From assembly GCA_002102555.1 (NCBI GenBank), contig MCFL01000010.1:1-64000 (forward strand): 64,000 nt of DNA, read 5' to 3'. The position numbers and the translations under genes are program-made. Position 1 is the stretch's first letter. Each line of letters starts with the position of its first letter. The DNA comes from Catenaria anguillulae PL171 (taxonomy: Eukaryota > Blastocladiomycota > Blastocladiomycetes > Blastocladiales > Catenariaceae). A model generated the notes under the pieces. The model had not been told where the DNA came from and did not search any database. It saw only the letters and a program-made list of their open reading frames with translations. Of the stretch, positions 1 through 11,140 are shown in pieces.

Positions 1-3000
1 TGCCGCCTTTTCGAGCCCTTCCGCCTCCGAACGCTTTCTCAGCGTCGGAAATGCGCGCAACGGCCGTGTCAAGGGACTGGACAGGCTTATTGGGCAAGCA
101 TGCGGGGGGTGGCTGCGGCTCCGTTGACTGCATGGTGAGAGGTGCGCATGACGGTGCTAGGACAGATGCAGGCCGGGCGGTCGAGGCGGAAGGCGGCGGT
201 TGGTGCGGCGTTGGCGGTGGACGCAAAACGGATGGCGCCAGGGGAGCTGGAGCCCCTGCTATATCTGCGCCGGCACGTTGATGGCGTGTCGCCTTGGGTG
301 TGCCTGCGTGTGGCCGTTGGGATGCGGGCGGCGAAAGAATCGACGGTGATCGAGCCGTTGGCGCCGAGGTCGGGTTGGGTTGGATGGGCGGGCGAGCGAG
401 AGGAACAGAACTGGACGTTTGCTTGGTTGGCTAGATGCAAAAAAAAACAAGTGTACATGGTCATTTTCCCGTGTGAGAAAGCATTCGACAGGGGCGAGGA
501 GACGAAAACCGAATGCGCAAGAGTCGTCCGTACCGCGTCGGTCCTGCGAACAAATGGCTGGGCATGAACCTGCTCCTCGTCGTCGCTACTTGAACTGTCG
601 CCCGTGACCCCATCTTCGCCTGGTTGATAATCAGAGTCCTTGAACCCGGAATGCGGATGCAATTCCGTCTCCGACTCATGACCCGCCTGGCCCGGCCGCG
701 AGCGCAAATGGCGACTGGTGAAATCAATGATTGCCGACGCGGCTAATCCACGCAATGCTGCTGGGGTCGTTGCCTTGCGTACCTTCTTCACTGTTGGTGC
801 TGGCGGTGAGGAGACACTCGGGCGCTCATCGTCGATGCGATACGGACATTTGAAATGATGGATCCAAACTGCCCACAACCAGTCAAACACTTGATACCAT
901 GACATGGACCGAGACTTGGAGGTCTTATGCCGCTCATGGTTACGGCACTCAACATGGCCATGGCGCAGCTGATGCATGCGGGCATGAATGGCAAATCTTG
1001 GACCGGCAGGCATCGCAGCACCAGTCAAAGCCAATTTGGCACATTTTTCATGCCAGTCAATGACGGCAGCCTCATCACATCGGCGGCACCTTGCATACCG
1101 CAGCATTTCCCGAACCCATTCATCGAACGACAAGAAGCCATGAGGGCAATACAAACCGTCGCGCGCCAGTGTTTTTGCTTGAACGTATGCATCCGCTCGG
1201 ATCTCTTTGCAAGCAACAGGGTCCGAATCAACAACAGCAACATACCCAGCATCACCAGCATTCAACAGCGGAATCTCCACTGATGGCGGTTTGTGGCCGC
1301 AAAAGTCAAGATGAGCCGGGTGAATGGGCGGAGTTGGCTCTGGTAGCATTTGGCCCTTTTCCAGTATCATGAGCGGATCAAGAGGCCAGCAGTTGCCATG
1401 ATCCCCATCAAACCAATACACCACCATTGACTGCTTAGTCAAGACTTTCTTTGGTCTCCAAGTGGTGTACAAATTGTGACCAAGCAATGCACACAGGTCA
1501 AACCAGAATCGATAGTTGTCGCCATGGCCCAAGAACTTTACGCCTCTTCGTTGACTGGTGACCGAGAAAAAGTGTGTGAAAGCATCCAATGCTTGCTCGG
1601 CACGGCGGACATAATCCATGACGGGCGACAGTCGGACACTGAGCGAGTACTTTGAGGCATCAATGTGACATGATTCGCGAGCAAGATGCTTGAGATCGCG
1701 AAGTGGCGACAAAGGAGAGTGCCATTCGTCACTTGCCGAGTCACTTGATGCTGCTGTTCCCACCTTTCCAACAGTGCCTGCCACCTTGTCTTCGTCATCA
1801 CCAGCCTTGGCATGTGAAGCGGCCGCAATCTCGAGCAAACGATACCACTGGCGGTGACATTCAAATGGCAAACCATCTGTAGCTGCGGCAGATTCGAACT
1901 GCATCCACAAACCATTCACAGACAGCAAATCAAACACCTCAACGGGCGACGGCACCCCCTGTACTTTCACCTCAACACGGTAGCCGCCAAACTCGTCTGG
2001 GTTTGCCTTAATGGCCTCCAGCAAATGCCGAATGTCGCGAATGCGTCCAGCCGCAGAAAGTGCACTTGATGGCAATCCAGTCGTCAGAATTGCCTTGATG
2101 GCATGCTCCAATCGAGTGTAAATGCACACTTCAGCCTTGACACAGCCGCGGCGGGCGCGAGCGTCGCTGAGCTTGCCTGAGCGCGGCAGCCAGACTGTGC
2201 CCGACAACCAACCAAACCCAGGGTCATCTGGATCCAAAGTGGGGTGCGTTGTGAATCCATACTCAGACAATTGAAAACGTACAATGTCTGGGCAAATGAC
2301 CGAGTATCCAAGCGAGCAACCATTCCCACTCACACCCGTGACCGATCTCAAGCCCAATGCCTCTGCATTCTCGCGGAAAAACCCCAGATACGAGCTGCTC
2401 AGCTCGCCTTTGTTTCCAAAGTTTTGAAACCAGATTGCGTCAATGCCAAGCTTGGTGAGCACAGTCACGAGCGAGTCCATCGTGATGGCTTGATAACCAC
2501 TTGACAGTCCACACCCGTTCGGCGGGTCGCTCAAGGGCGGAATCGTCATGATGCCCTCGCTGCGCAACGCACGCAGGAACCGCTGTTGGGCAGCAACACG
2601 CGCCTCGGCATACGGATCCTCGTCGACATTGGCATCGGAAGCAGCAGCGCCTGTCTTGCGACCCTTTGCCTTGAGCGTTCGTCTCGGCAGGCTTGTTGGA
2701 ATGAGCTCGGCGACTGATGGGCCAAAGGCGGCAAGCGGGATTGCGAATTGTGGATTTGTTGAAATGATGAGCGCATCGGGAAAGGACGAGTGATTCGCGG
2801 GCTTGTACCGATTTGCGATGTGAATTGAGCTGAGCACCCCGAAACATTTCTACGGAAACACATTGAGTGAGAAATGGGAGCGCACAAATGTATGGTTGGT
2901 GAAAGGAAATACCACGACATACAAGAATCGATCGGGTGGGAAGCTCAAACAACTCCCAATCGCGGTCGGCACGCACAGTCGCAATTGACTTTGCAAACTG

Positions 3001-4758
3001 TGGCGAGTTGAATTCCTGCAAACCGCCACTGGTCACAAGCCGGTCGTTCCGTGTTGGGTTTTCTTGCGCCACCAACAACTCAACCTCCTCGGGAAGGGGA
3101 CCAGCATACACGCTTGGAATATCGCCATGGGCTGCCGCCGCCGCCGCCAGCAATAATGCCCAGCTGCCTTTCTTGACACCACCAGTCAAAATGTCACGGC
3201 TCCAAGCGCGGCCAGAATCCACCAATCCCTTGTCCACATCCTTTGCGCCCAAGGCCGCACCAGTGCCGATACTCGGAGATGTCCCAGCCACGTCACTATT
3301 CCTGGCAGGCGCTGCCACTCCCGCCGCCGCCGCCGCCGCTGCCACTCCCGCCGCCGTGATGGCCAAATCCCGAGACGAACCCAAATCAAGATCCGATTGC
3401 GCACGCGTGAAGCTGGAAAGTCGATCTGTCAGTGAGCCACCATTCACAAACAAATCATGCACCGACCTGGTGCCATAATTCCAGAGAACACCATGGGGAT
3501 CGATCCGCTGGTACACCACCACAGCTGGCTCCCAGCAGGGATCCATTTCAGAGAGCGAATCCATGAAATAGGGTGCATGATGATCATCCAACCTCAACCA
3601 ACCAGTCATGCCATCAACCTGATGAGGAACGCAAACAACATAATGCCCAGCCGATCCATCACCAGCGTAAAACACAACCGACTCCAGGCCATAATCAAAG
3701 TAGCGGATGGAAATGCTGGGATCGTCGCAGACTCCGACTTGTGAGCTTGCCAGTACCTGGTCGATTTCCAAGCGAGGAAGCATGCCACTGCGTCGATCAG
3801 GCGATGAGCGAACAATGTGAACCACCAATAACGGATTGGCCAGATCCAGCAACTCGCCAGGTGAATCGCCAAGTTTCTGCTGAATGAGTTCAGAGAGAGA
3901 AAAGGCGAGGCGCTCACAGGAATGCTGTACCTGCAACCCAAGCCAAAGAGTGCTGTTGGCATTGGACAGCTCGCGCTCGTGGGGGCGTCCAAAGAAAATG
4001 AGGGGAATGGGCGTCAGCGGAAAGCTCCCTTCGAACAGACGGAAAACGCACTCGAGCGACATGAGCTCTCGATCCAACTGGCCAAACAAGTTGACAAAGA
4101 ATTCAAAGGAGCATTGATGACGCCTCATGGATGCGCCCGACCACTGACCCGAGTTGATAAGGTGGGCGACAATGGGTCGCACATTCAATGTTGCTGCACC
4201 AGTGACGTAGTCGGATACAAACTGACACACGAGCAGCAAAAGTGGAGCAGCATGGTACACAAGAGCCAAAGAGGTGTCGTTCAATCCATGGATCGCGACT
4301 GCCATCTCCACAAAGAAATGGCACATAATCTGATTATTCAGCATGGCCTGAAACAGAGAGTTGGCAAAGCACATGACGGCTGGGAGATCGCCATCACGTT
4401 CGTTGGGTAACGGCCGAACAAGCGGAGGTGAGAACGAGCGCGGGTACGTCTGCTGCAGTAAACCAAAGGAAAAGCGGGCAGCTACGGCCTTGAGTGAAGC
4501 AGTATCCGACTCGGGACCGCTGGGCGGCGATGCGATGCGAGGTCGCTTTGCTGGGGGCCGTGCCGAAAGCTGCGGCGCGGCGGACCCAGTTTGCCGTGGA
4601 GGAGAAGTAGGTGGCTTACGTTTGCGATCGGCCACGTTGGTGTTGGGTGGTTGAGCGGCCGCGGGAGTGGAAAGAGACATGATTGCGTTGGTTTGATTGA
4701 GCATACGACTGTTCATTGTTCGGCATTTGACTCGGAGCGGTTCAAATGAAAGGGACAT
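1..4758 (-). CDS. Large USP-like (peptidase C19 fold) protein, partial at left edge
   Basis: A likely start is the ATG at 4680; an in-frame ATG lies at 4758. The first exon runs to 2923, a 73-nt intron (2850-2922, GT..TAG) keeps phase 0, and the long second exon follows. A second intron at about 431-533, with a T-rich acceptor, would join a proline/serine-rich tail that stays open to base 1, so the 3' end is probably outside the window. Numbered from 4680, Cys104 in CFANSLFQ resembles the USP Cys box and His346 in GHYVV followed by WLRLDD resembles the His box. The usual Gly-Asn-Thr before the Cys is absent, so activity is uncertain. After about residue 600 comes a long unrecognised region, with a Cys/His-rich patch near 900-1100 (CRRC, then spaced His and Cys) that may bind zinc, and an acidic SSSSDDEEQ stretch. 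Family membership rests on these two boxes only; the second half matches nothing I know. Confidence 0.55.
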
Positions 4759-5361
4759 GCTTGATGGTTGCTCGTTGAGAAGCGGCCGCGGAACTCACAA
4801 GGAGAAGGGGATGGAAGTGTGTGGAAGCAAAAATGCATTCAGCCACACGTGATTCGTCTCCACTGGCATGTTCTCCGTCATCGATGCAAAGCGCCAAGAG
4901 GCGCCGTCATGATGTTGGGCCTTCGATCCGTGTTTGGAGGCAGATCGCCCAATTGACCAGTCCGCTTGCCTCCCACCAAAACATCGGACTGGACACAAAT
5001 CACTGCATAAAATCGTGTACGGGACACTGAATCACTCAGGATTTCTCGCACAGGGCGGTGATACCCGGCTTTCATGTTTGTGGTGTTTTTCAAAGGCACT
5101 CCAGACTGCAAAAAACGGCCCAGATATGAAAACATGCGTCGTTGACCAGCTCATCAGCATGTTCACCACTCGTGTTCGCGTCTGTGGCCAAACATCAGCA
5201 AAAAATTAAACCTTGCATAAAATCGCAACCAATTGTCAGATTTCACTTTTGACAACAGATTCGGAATCGACACACACCCCACTTTCACAATAAACCCTAA
5301 AATCAAAAATCCCAAAATTTACCTATGACAATGAAGGAAGCGCTTTGAGGAGCGCTTGCAG
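4759..5361. other. Gene-free stretch upstream of the USP-like gene
   Basis: About 600 bases without a convincing gene. A minus-strand open stretch at 4878-5135 encodes 85 residues beginning MFSYLGRFLQ and could be an upstream exon of the USP-like gene, but no clean splice pair joins it. The 3' part (5200-5330) is AT-richer than its surroundings. No RNA gene or terminator was seen. Confidence 0.4.
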
Positions 5362-5754
5362 GGAGCACGGTGGGCGACAGCGAGCTGGCGACTGGGTGAT
5401 GGACAGCCGCAACCGGTGTCATTGCTAGCGTGCGACGGTCAACATGAAGTTGGGTTGTTGTGTTACATGGCAGCGGAACTGAGGTCGAGAGCGAGAGCCC
5501 GTGTGAGCGATTGCGATGCCGGTTGCGCCAAGGCTGCTGGGTCAATGTAAGTGCTTGACGGCGAGCGGCAAGGGGAGTGATCTGGCGGACATTGTGACAA
5601 CTTGACTTGATGACGACCGTGAGAGAATTGGTGGATGAGCAAAGGCAGTGTCGTCGATTGAGTAGGGGTCACATTGCGGCCATTGATGCACTGTGTTTCA
5701 TTGGATGCGGTCATAAGTACTACTACTACATACATATCGGTGGCAGCTCTGACA
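5362..5754 (+). repeat. Diverged repeat A, copy 1
   Basis: Beginning GGAGCACGGTGGGCGAC and ending near GGCAGCTCTGACA, this 393-bp block is repeated in the same orientation at 7803-8198 with many substitutions and small indels. It has no long open frame in common with the second copy. The two copies sit outside the repeat B pair and the hAT fragment, so the locus looks like a nest of old insertions or duplications. Confidence 0.75.
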
Positions 5755-5864
5755 TCCATACGTGACCAAGAGCAAAGCTCGAGTGAGCGAGGAAGTGAGA
5801 GTGCGGCCAGCATTCACTGCAGGCAAAATGGCTGGTGCGCGTGTGATTCAAGTTCCCAGTCTTC

Positions 5865-6003
5865 CTCGATTCTCTCCTTCCCAGTTATGGCCTCTTGACT
5901 CACGTAACTGTGCATGAAAAATCGGTTAACGTATTCTACTCATTCAGGGCTTTCTATCCATGCCAAAATTTTGTAGATTGGACAACTTTTATGTTTTGGC
6001 TCT
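5865..6003 (+). repeat. Direct repeat B, copy 1 (139 bp)
   Basis: Starts CTCGATTCTCTCCTTCCCAG and ends TATGTTTTGGCTCT. The second copy at 6950-7088 is in the same orientation and about 92 percent identical by eye. The two copies bracket the hAT transposase fragment. They are direct rather than inverted, so they are not the terminal inverted repeats expected of a hAT element. Confidence 0.8.
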
Positions 6004-6080
6004 CACAGACGCACGGCATAAACATCATGCAGCAGAAAAACAAGAAAATTCAAAAGACGAAGTAAGGGAAGCAGGGCAAA

Positions 6081-6401
6081 TCAACAGCAAGCATAAGAGG
6101 ACAAAGGAAGATTACACCACAATGCAGGGCGCTTTACATATCCTGAGTTGCGAAGAGTCTTGTTGAGGTTGGATAGGGCAGTTGGATTTGCTGAAGCATT
6201 GTCCATTGTGAGTGCAATTACCTTGTTGAGGCCAACGTCAAAAGAATCAAGAACATCTTTGAGCAATTGAGCAATATCAAGACCAGTCTTGGCAGTAATT
6301 TGCGTCTGAATCTGAGTGTCGAGTAATGGTGTGTCATTGGAAGCGTGTGTGAGAGACTGGTTCGAAGGAGAATCGTAATGACAAATCAATAACACATACA
6401 C
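6081..6401 (-). pseudogene. hAT-family transposase fragment
   Basis: An open stretch of 106 residues contains TGLDIAQLLKDVLDSF followed by KVIALTMDNASANPTAL. This matches the part of hAT transposases around the second catalytic aspartate, where the family reads roughly 'K..ait.DNA.NN'. The zinc-finger N-terminus and the C-terminal dimerisation domain are missing. Adjacent minus-strand frames at 6420-6900 may be earlier parts of the same decayed protein, since hydrophobic and serine-rich stretches continue there in shifting frames. No terminal inverted repeats or 8-bp target duplication were located. This is a dead remnant of a DNA transposon. Confidence 0.6.
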
Positions 6402-6949
6402 CTCGGCAGCATAGGCGACTTAAATGCGATCCACCAGTATCCTCAAAGCGCTGGGCCGATCGTTGAGCGGAATCAATCTTGAAAGAAACGGGATAAAGTG
6501 GTGTGAGTATCGACGACACATGCACAGCCGCAGCAAACGCAGGAATCGGAACATACATGGCTGCCTCAAAAGAGAAGTGTGCCAAAAAGCCCGGCAGTCC
6601 CAGGACGACCGTCCCTTGGCTCGCAGCAGTAGGTGTGGACGAGAACACACGGATTTCGTGTAGGCGAAACTGCGGTCGCCCAACAGGGGACTGTTGTGGT
6701 TAGGTGGGAGTGTTGACCGGCGGCGCATGCTCAATCGCGGGTGTGACGCCCTGTTGAACAATGAGTTGCTTGATTGTCCATGACGTTTGATGAGCAATGG
6801 TCCGGTTTCGCGAGGTACATTGGTGTCATCAGTGCCTGTCCGGTGTTGCCATTGTCGTACGAATCGGCTGGTGGTGGGTTCGGATGGGAGGAGCGGATCG
6901 CCAATCATTGCATTCTTCCTTCATGGCTGGTCATGTGATTCCCATTGTA

Positions 6950-7088
6950 CTCGATTCTTTCCTTCCCAGTTATGGCCTCTGAATTCACGTAACTGTACTT
7001 GAAAAATAAGTTACCGTATTCTACTCATTCAGAGCTTTCTATCCATGCCAAAATTTTGTAGATTGGACAACTTTTATGTTTTGGCTCT
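6950..7088 (+). repeat. Direct repeat B, copy 2 (139 bp)
   Basis: Same orientation as the copy at 5865-6003, sharing TTCCCAGTTATGGCCTCT and GTATTCTACTCATTCAG. It is followed by sequence unrelated to what follows copy 1, and by a run of 17 A at about 7145-7161. Confidence 0.8.
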
Positions 7089-7802
7089 AACTGGATTTAA
7101 TGCGGGGCGCGGTATGTACCTAAGTACATCGGCTGCTTGTATTTAAAAAAAAAAAAAAAATCTTGACTGGCAGCTCGACTGAAGACTTGAGCCGACGCAA
7201 GTGTAAATCGTTGAATGCAAGAACCTGGTCGGACTCGCGCAACAAGGCCATGAACCCGTCGCTCTCGGCCGGCAGCAGGTCAGGGCCAATATGGACAGGG
7301 TGCTCCAAATTGGGTGTCAACCGGGGCTCGTCTGCCTTGGGCATGTGCGGTCGATAGTTGTGCCGTTGGGCTCGCTGCGGAGCGTCGCCAGAACCACTTG
7401 GGCGATTGACTGGGTTGACCTTGTCGTGGACACGCTTGTGCAGCGCAGCACTCGAAAATGTTGGGTGGGTGGCCCAACGACTCCAAGACAGTCGATTGGA
7501 ACTCGTTGCTCAAATCCACAGCGAATGAGCCATTGTCCCAGATGGTGCCGCTTGGTGGCGGCGCAGAGAGGTCGTTGTTATGGCCGTAGGCACTTGGCAG
7601 TTGCGTTGATGTCGTGGCCGTGATGAACTCGGCAGCAGGCTGCTCGTCGGCGGACGCGGATTGCCTGTCAATCTCCGTTTGGCTCGCCGCTCCTTGCCGC
7701 GCAAATCAGAAACAACTTCTATGTAAGGTGGAAACGGTAAAGCAAACTTTTTTTTTGGGGGGGGGGGGTTCCGGACTTGGGTGGAACTGAAGGGCCTTGG
7801 TA

Positions 7803-8198
7803 GGAGCACGGTGGGCGACTGTGGCGGGCGGCTGGTTGATCATGGACAGCAGCAGTCGGTGTCATTGCTGGCGTGCGATGGTCAACATGAGGTTAAGGTT
7901 GATGCGTTGCATGGCAGCGGAACTCAAGAGGAGGCGAGCGATTGCGATACCGGTTGCGCCAAGGCTGGGTCCACTTGAGTGCTTGACGGCGAGCGGCAAA
8001 GGGAGGCTCTCAGGCTGAGCTGACGCATTGACAACATTGTGACAACTTGACATGATTGCGCCCGTGAGAGAAGTAGTGGATGAGCAAAGGCGGTGTCGTC
8101 GATTGAGCAGGGGTCATACATTGGCTGTTGATGCTTTGTGGTTTATTGGATGCGGTCATTAAGTATTAATACTTCATGTACTGGTGGCAGCTCTGACA
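7803..8198 (+). repeat. Diverged repeat A, copy 2
   Basis: Second copy of the block at 5362-5754. Shared landmarks include TGTCATTGCTGGCGTGCGA, CGGTTGCGCCAAGGCTG and GTGAGAGAA near the middle. A T9/G10 homopolymer tract lies just before it at about 7749-7768. The stretch from 8199 to 8533 that follows holds nothing I recognise. Confidence 0.75.
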
Positions 8199-8533
8199 AT
8201 GTTTTCCATTCGGCGGCCAAAGACAGAGCGAGACATCGGGATTCTGGAAGCGAGCCAGCAACACTTTCAAACTTCAAGTTGAGCAAGACACTGGGCAGGC
8301 AAGAAAGAAAGTGGTGCTCTGGTGCATGCGCGATTCCCATTCAGGCTATGGAACTCGATTGTTGTTGATCGCAAACCTGGGAACTGGGCCAGGTGTTAAC
8401 GTTGGGATGCTCAGTGCATGGGTGATCCACAATGAGAGAAATGCACATGCAAAAACATTAGAGTAAACTGGCGTGTAAGTCATCAAGACATCCAGCCACA
8501 CACAACCTCTTGCCACCATGACAGGTTCACGAC

Positions 8534-11140
8534 TCACGAGCCCATCAATATCCTGTCAATGTCCCACTCCACCATCCCAACCGCAGACTCGTGTGCCGCC
8601 TTTGCTGCATCTCCAATTCGCCGCGACTCCGTTCCTGTTGCGCCGTGGCTTGCGCTGTGTGGCGCCGGTGCCGTATTCTCCTTGTCGGCGACCCATCCTG
8701 TTGCCACCGGCCCACTGGACACGGACGATGGGGCATTTTGTGCTGATCCGCCCGTCAGCCAATCCAACGGGTCCCACTCTGGTGCCGGGGTTGCATCCCT
8801 TGGTCCTGATCCACAATGTGCAGAGGCCGCCGCCACCGGCGCATGGTGATGTGCGTGTCCTTCCCCTTGCCCAAGAATCATGTCCACAATTATGGCTGCT
8901 GCTGCATCCGACTCGACTTGAGGTGTGCCATACACGTCTCCCAAAACAGCATGGTCTGCCAAGTGCGTTGACACGGCACCGTGAGCTGGAGCTTCAGACG
9001 CCGCCAAAATGCTTGGTTGGTGAGGAATGACGCCGCATCCGAGCAGCATATCCAACTCGTCCACAAGTGACGACGATGACGTTGACGTTGGCGCACTCGC
9101 CCGCGTGTTCTCCGCTGATGCTTGCTTGACGCCGCCCGCTGACAATGAATCACCCAAGCAATCGACGCTCAACGACTTGTTCTTATCCAACGCTCTTCTT
9201 CTCCCAATGCCCTCCTTGCCAGAGGCAGATGTCGCCGTGCCCGACAACCCACGCTTTGCCCGCGAGGCACTGGTCATCTCGTCATCCTCATCCAACGCAA
9301 ATATGTCCAACCGCACGCCCTTTGTTGGCGTGCCCGGCGCATTTGCGCTTGCCAGCGCCGCCGCCGCCGACAAGGATGTCGAGCTGCTTGCATTGGCCGT
9401 CGTGGAAAGCAGCCCACCGGCCCCGCCACTGGTACCGGTACTGGCGCTGCTTCCCGAGTTACGCGACGACTTGGTCGCCGAAAGCGGAGGTGGAGGCGCC
9501 TGAGCATGTGCGCGAGCCGCGGTGGGGTGTGCCGGAGTGGTCGAGGAAGGACGGTCAAGTGACGAGCGTTTGGCGAGCGATGCTGGAGGCGCAGGTGCAA
9601 GTTTGGCATAAGGGTTGGGTCGTGAAGAAGGTGGAGGCAACGGAGGCGCCGAGGTGGATTTGGTGGATGCTGGCGGGGCGCGCCGTGGAGGGCCGGCGGC
9701 CGGATAGGCAAGTGACGAGCCTGTGTGTTGGTTGCTGAAGAGCCCGTCGTTGTAGCCGCCGTGGACGATGAGGATGCGGACGGAAACACGGATCTGGCCT
9801 TGAGCGGATTGCCCGCCGCGCCTCGCATTGGTGGAGGCACTTGAGCTTTGGCTGGTTGCTGCTTGCCTGTTGAAATCACAACTGGGCTGCCGTTGGCGGA
9901 CTCGAGCGCTTGAGCAGCGAGCGGCTTGCGAGGCGGAGCTGGTGGTAGGGGCTGACTGGTTTGGGCAGCACTCGGCGGCGGCGGCGGCACGTCAGTTGCT
10001 TTCTGGGTAGCTGCTTGAAGGGCCGTTTTCGTCGTCATTTGTCGTCAATTGAGCAGATGTCGCAAAAAGCGGTGGTTGGCGGGAAACTTGCGAGCTGGTC
10101 ACGGGCAATGGCGGATGCAGGGGCCAAAACGGAAAGCCGGCTGCTGCAAATGGGTTGGGATGCTGCGCCAGGCACGGGAACTGGATGCCGGTAATGGGGC
10201 AGATGGATGACTTGCGCATCGACAAACGCAAGGGCAGGTGGGGCCGGGGTGATTGAGGGCGGTGTGCTCGAAGCATGCGACGCAGCCATGGCCGCTGCCG
10301 CCGCCGCTGCAAACGCATTGATAATGGACGCAGTGAGTGGACCGGGCGGAAGCGACGACGCAAAGTCTGTGCCCGCTGGCATCGGCAGCTCGGAAGGAGG
10401 CGGCGGCGGCGGCAGGGAAATAGGCGGATGAAGTGGTGCTGACGACGGTGCTGCCAGCAAGGGCGGTGGGGCCGATGGAGCGGGCGTCCATGGGTCCAAT
10501 TCGACGCTGCTGCCCACGATCCCATTCACACGTTGCTTTCTCGGTTTTTGCGCTTGCTGGTGAGGACGATGCGGCGGCGGCTGTTCGTCATCGACAATCA
10601 TCATGTCTTCCTCATCCGTGTGATCAGTGTTGAACGGCGTCACGGCTGCGCCAAACAAGGGAGAAAGCGAAAAGCTTGATTCGTGCACCTTGGCTTGGTG
10701 GGGTGGCCGCTCGTCGTCGTCGTGATCAATGTAAATGGGTGAGTCTTGACGATGGCGAGGGGAGGGAACGAGGGCCGTGGTGCGGCAAGTGGTTCGTGAG
10801 GCTGCTGATGCTGATGTTGCAGGTGGCCATGTGGATGGCCATGGTGCATTTGCATTGGCGACTGTGCGAGTTGATTCGTCGATGACACCGCTGACGAGAC
10901 GGAGCCGCCGTGTTGCTCCGGTAACGCCCTACGGTTCGTACTTATTGTTGACGACCCACGCAACGAAAGCAATGCATCTGCGACATCCACGGCACTTGTT
11001 GAATTATCCATCATCGGCCCTGGCGCAGCCATACTGCGAGTTGGCTTGGCCCGAGTCCGTGAGCTTTTCCGCTTGTCAGGCACGGGATCGACCACCATTC
11101 TTGCTTCATCGTCGCCGTAGTCATGACTGTACCCGTTGGT
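8534..11140 (-). CDS. Low-complexity coding region, probably the 3' part of the bHLH gene
   Basis: On the minus strand, Pro/Ser/Ala-rich open frames follow each other with little gap: about 11140-10770 (DPVPDKRKSSRTRAKP, then His/Gln-rich), 10770-10035 (SPIYIDHDDDERPPH, Pro-rich), 10038-9690 (begins MTTKTALQAATQ) and 9690-8534 (ends VEWDIDRILMGS with a stop). Frame changes fall near 11150, 10770, 10040 and 9690. Only some have plausible splice sites; for example, an acceptor AAGCAG near 10000 could open the third block. Either this is one long multi-exon gene continuing from the bHLH exons upstream, or a second gene starts at 10038. No known domain is visible, and the composition resembles a disordered regulatory tail. 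Confidence 0.4.

Noticed and set aside
7120-7344. Minus-strand stretch faintly like the region before reverse transcriptase in Gypsy-type LTR elements
   Set aside because: The resemblance covers only about 60 residues at low similarity, with no neighbouring domains or terminal repeats recognised. At most it is an old fossil scrap and it is not listed as an element.
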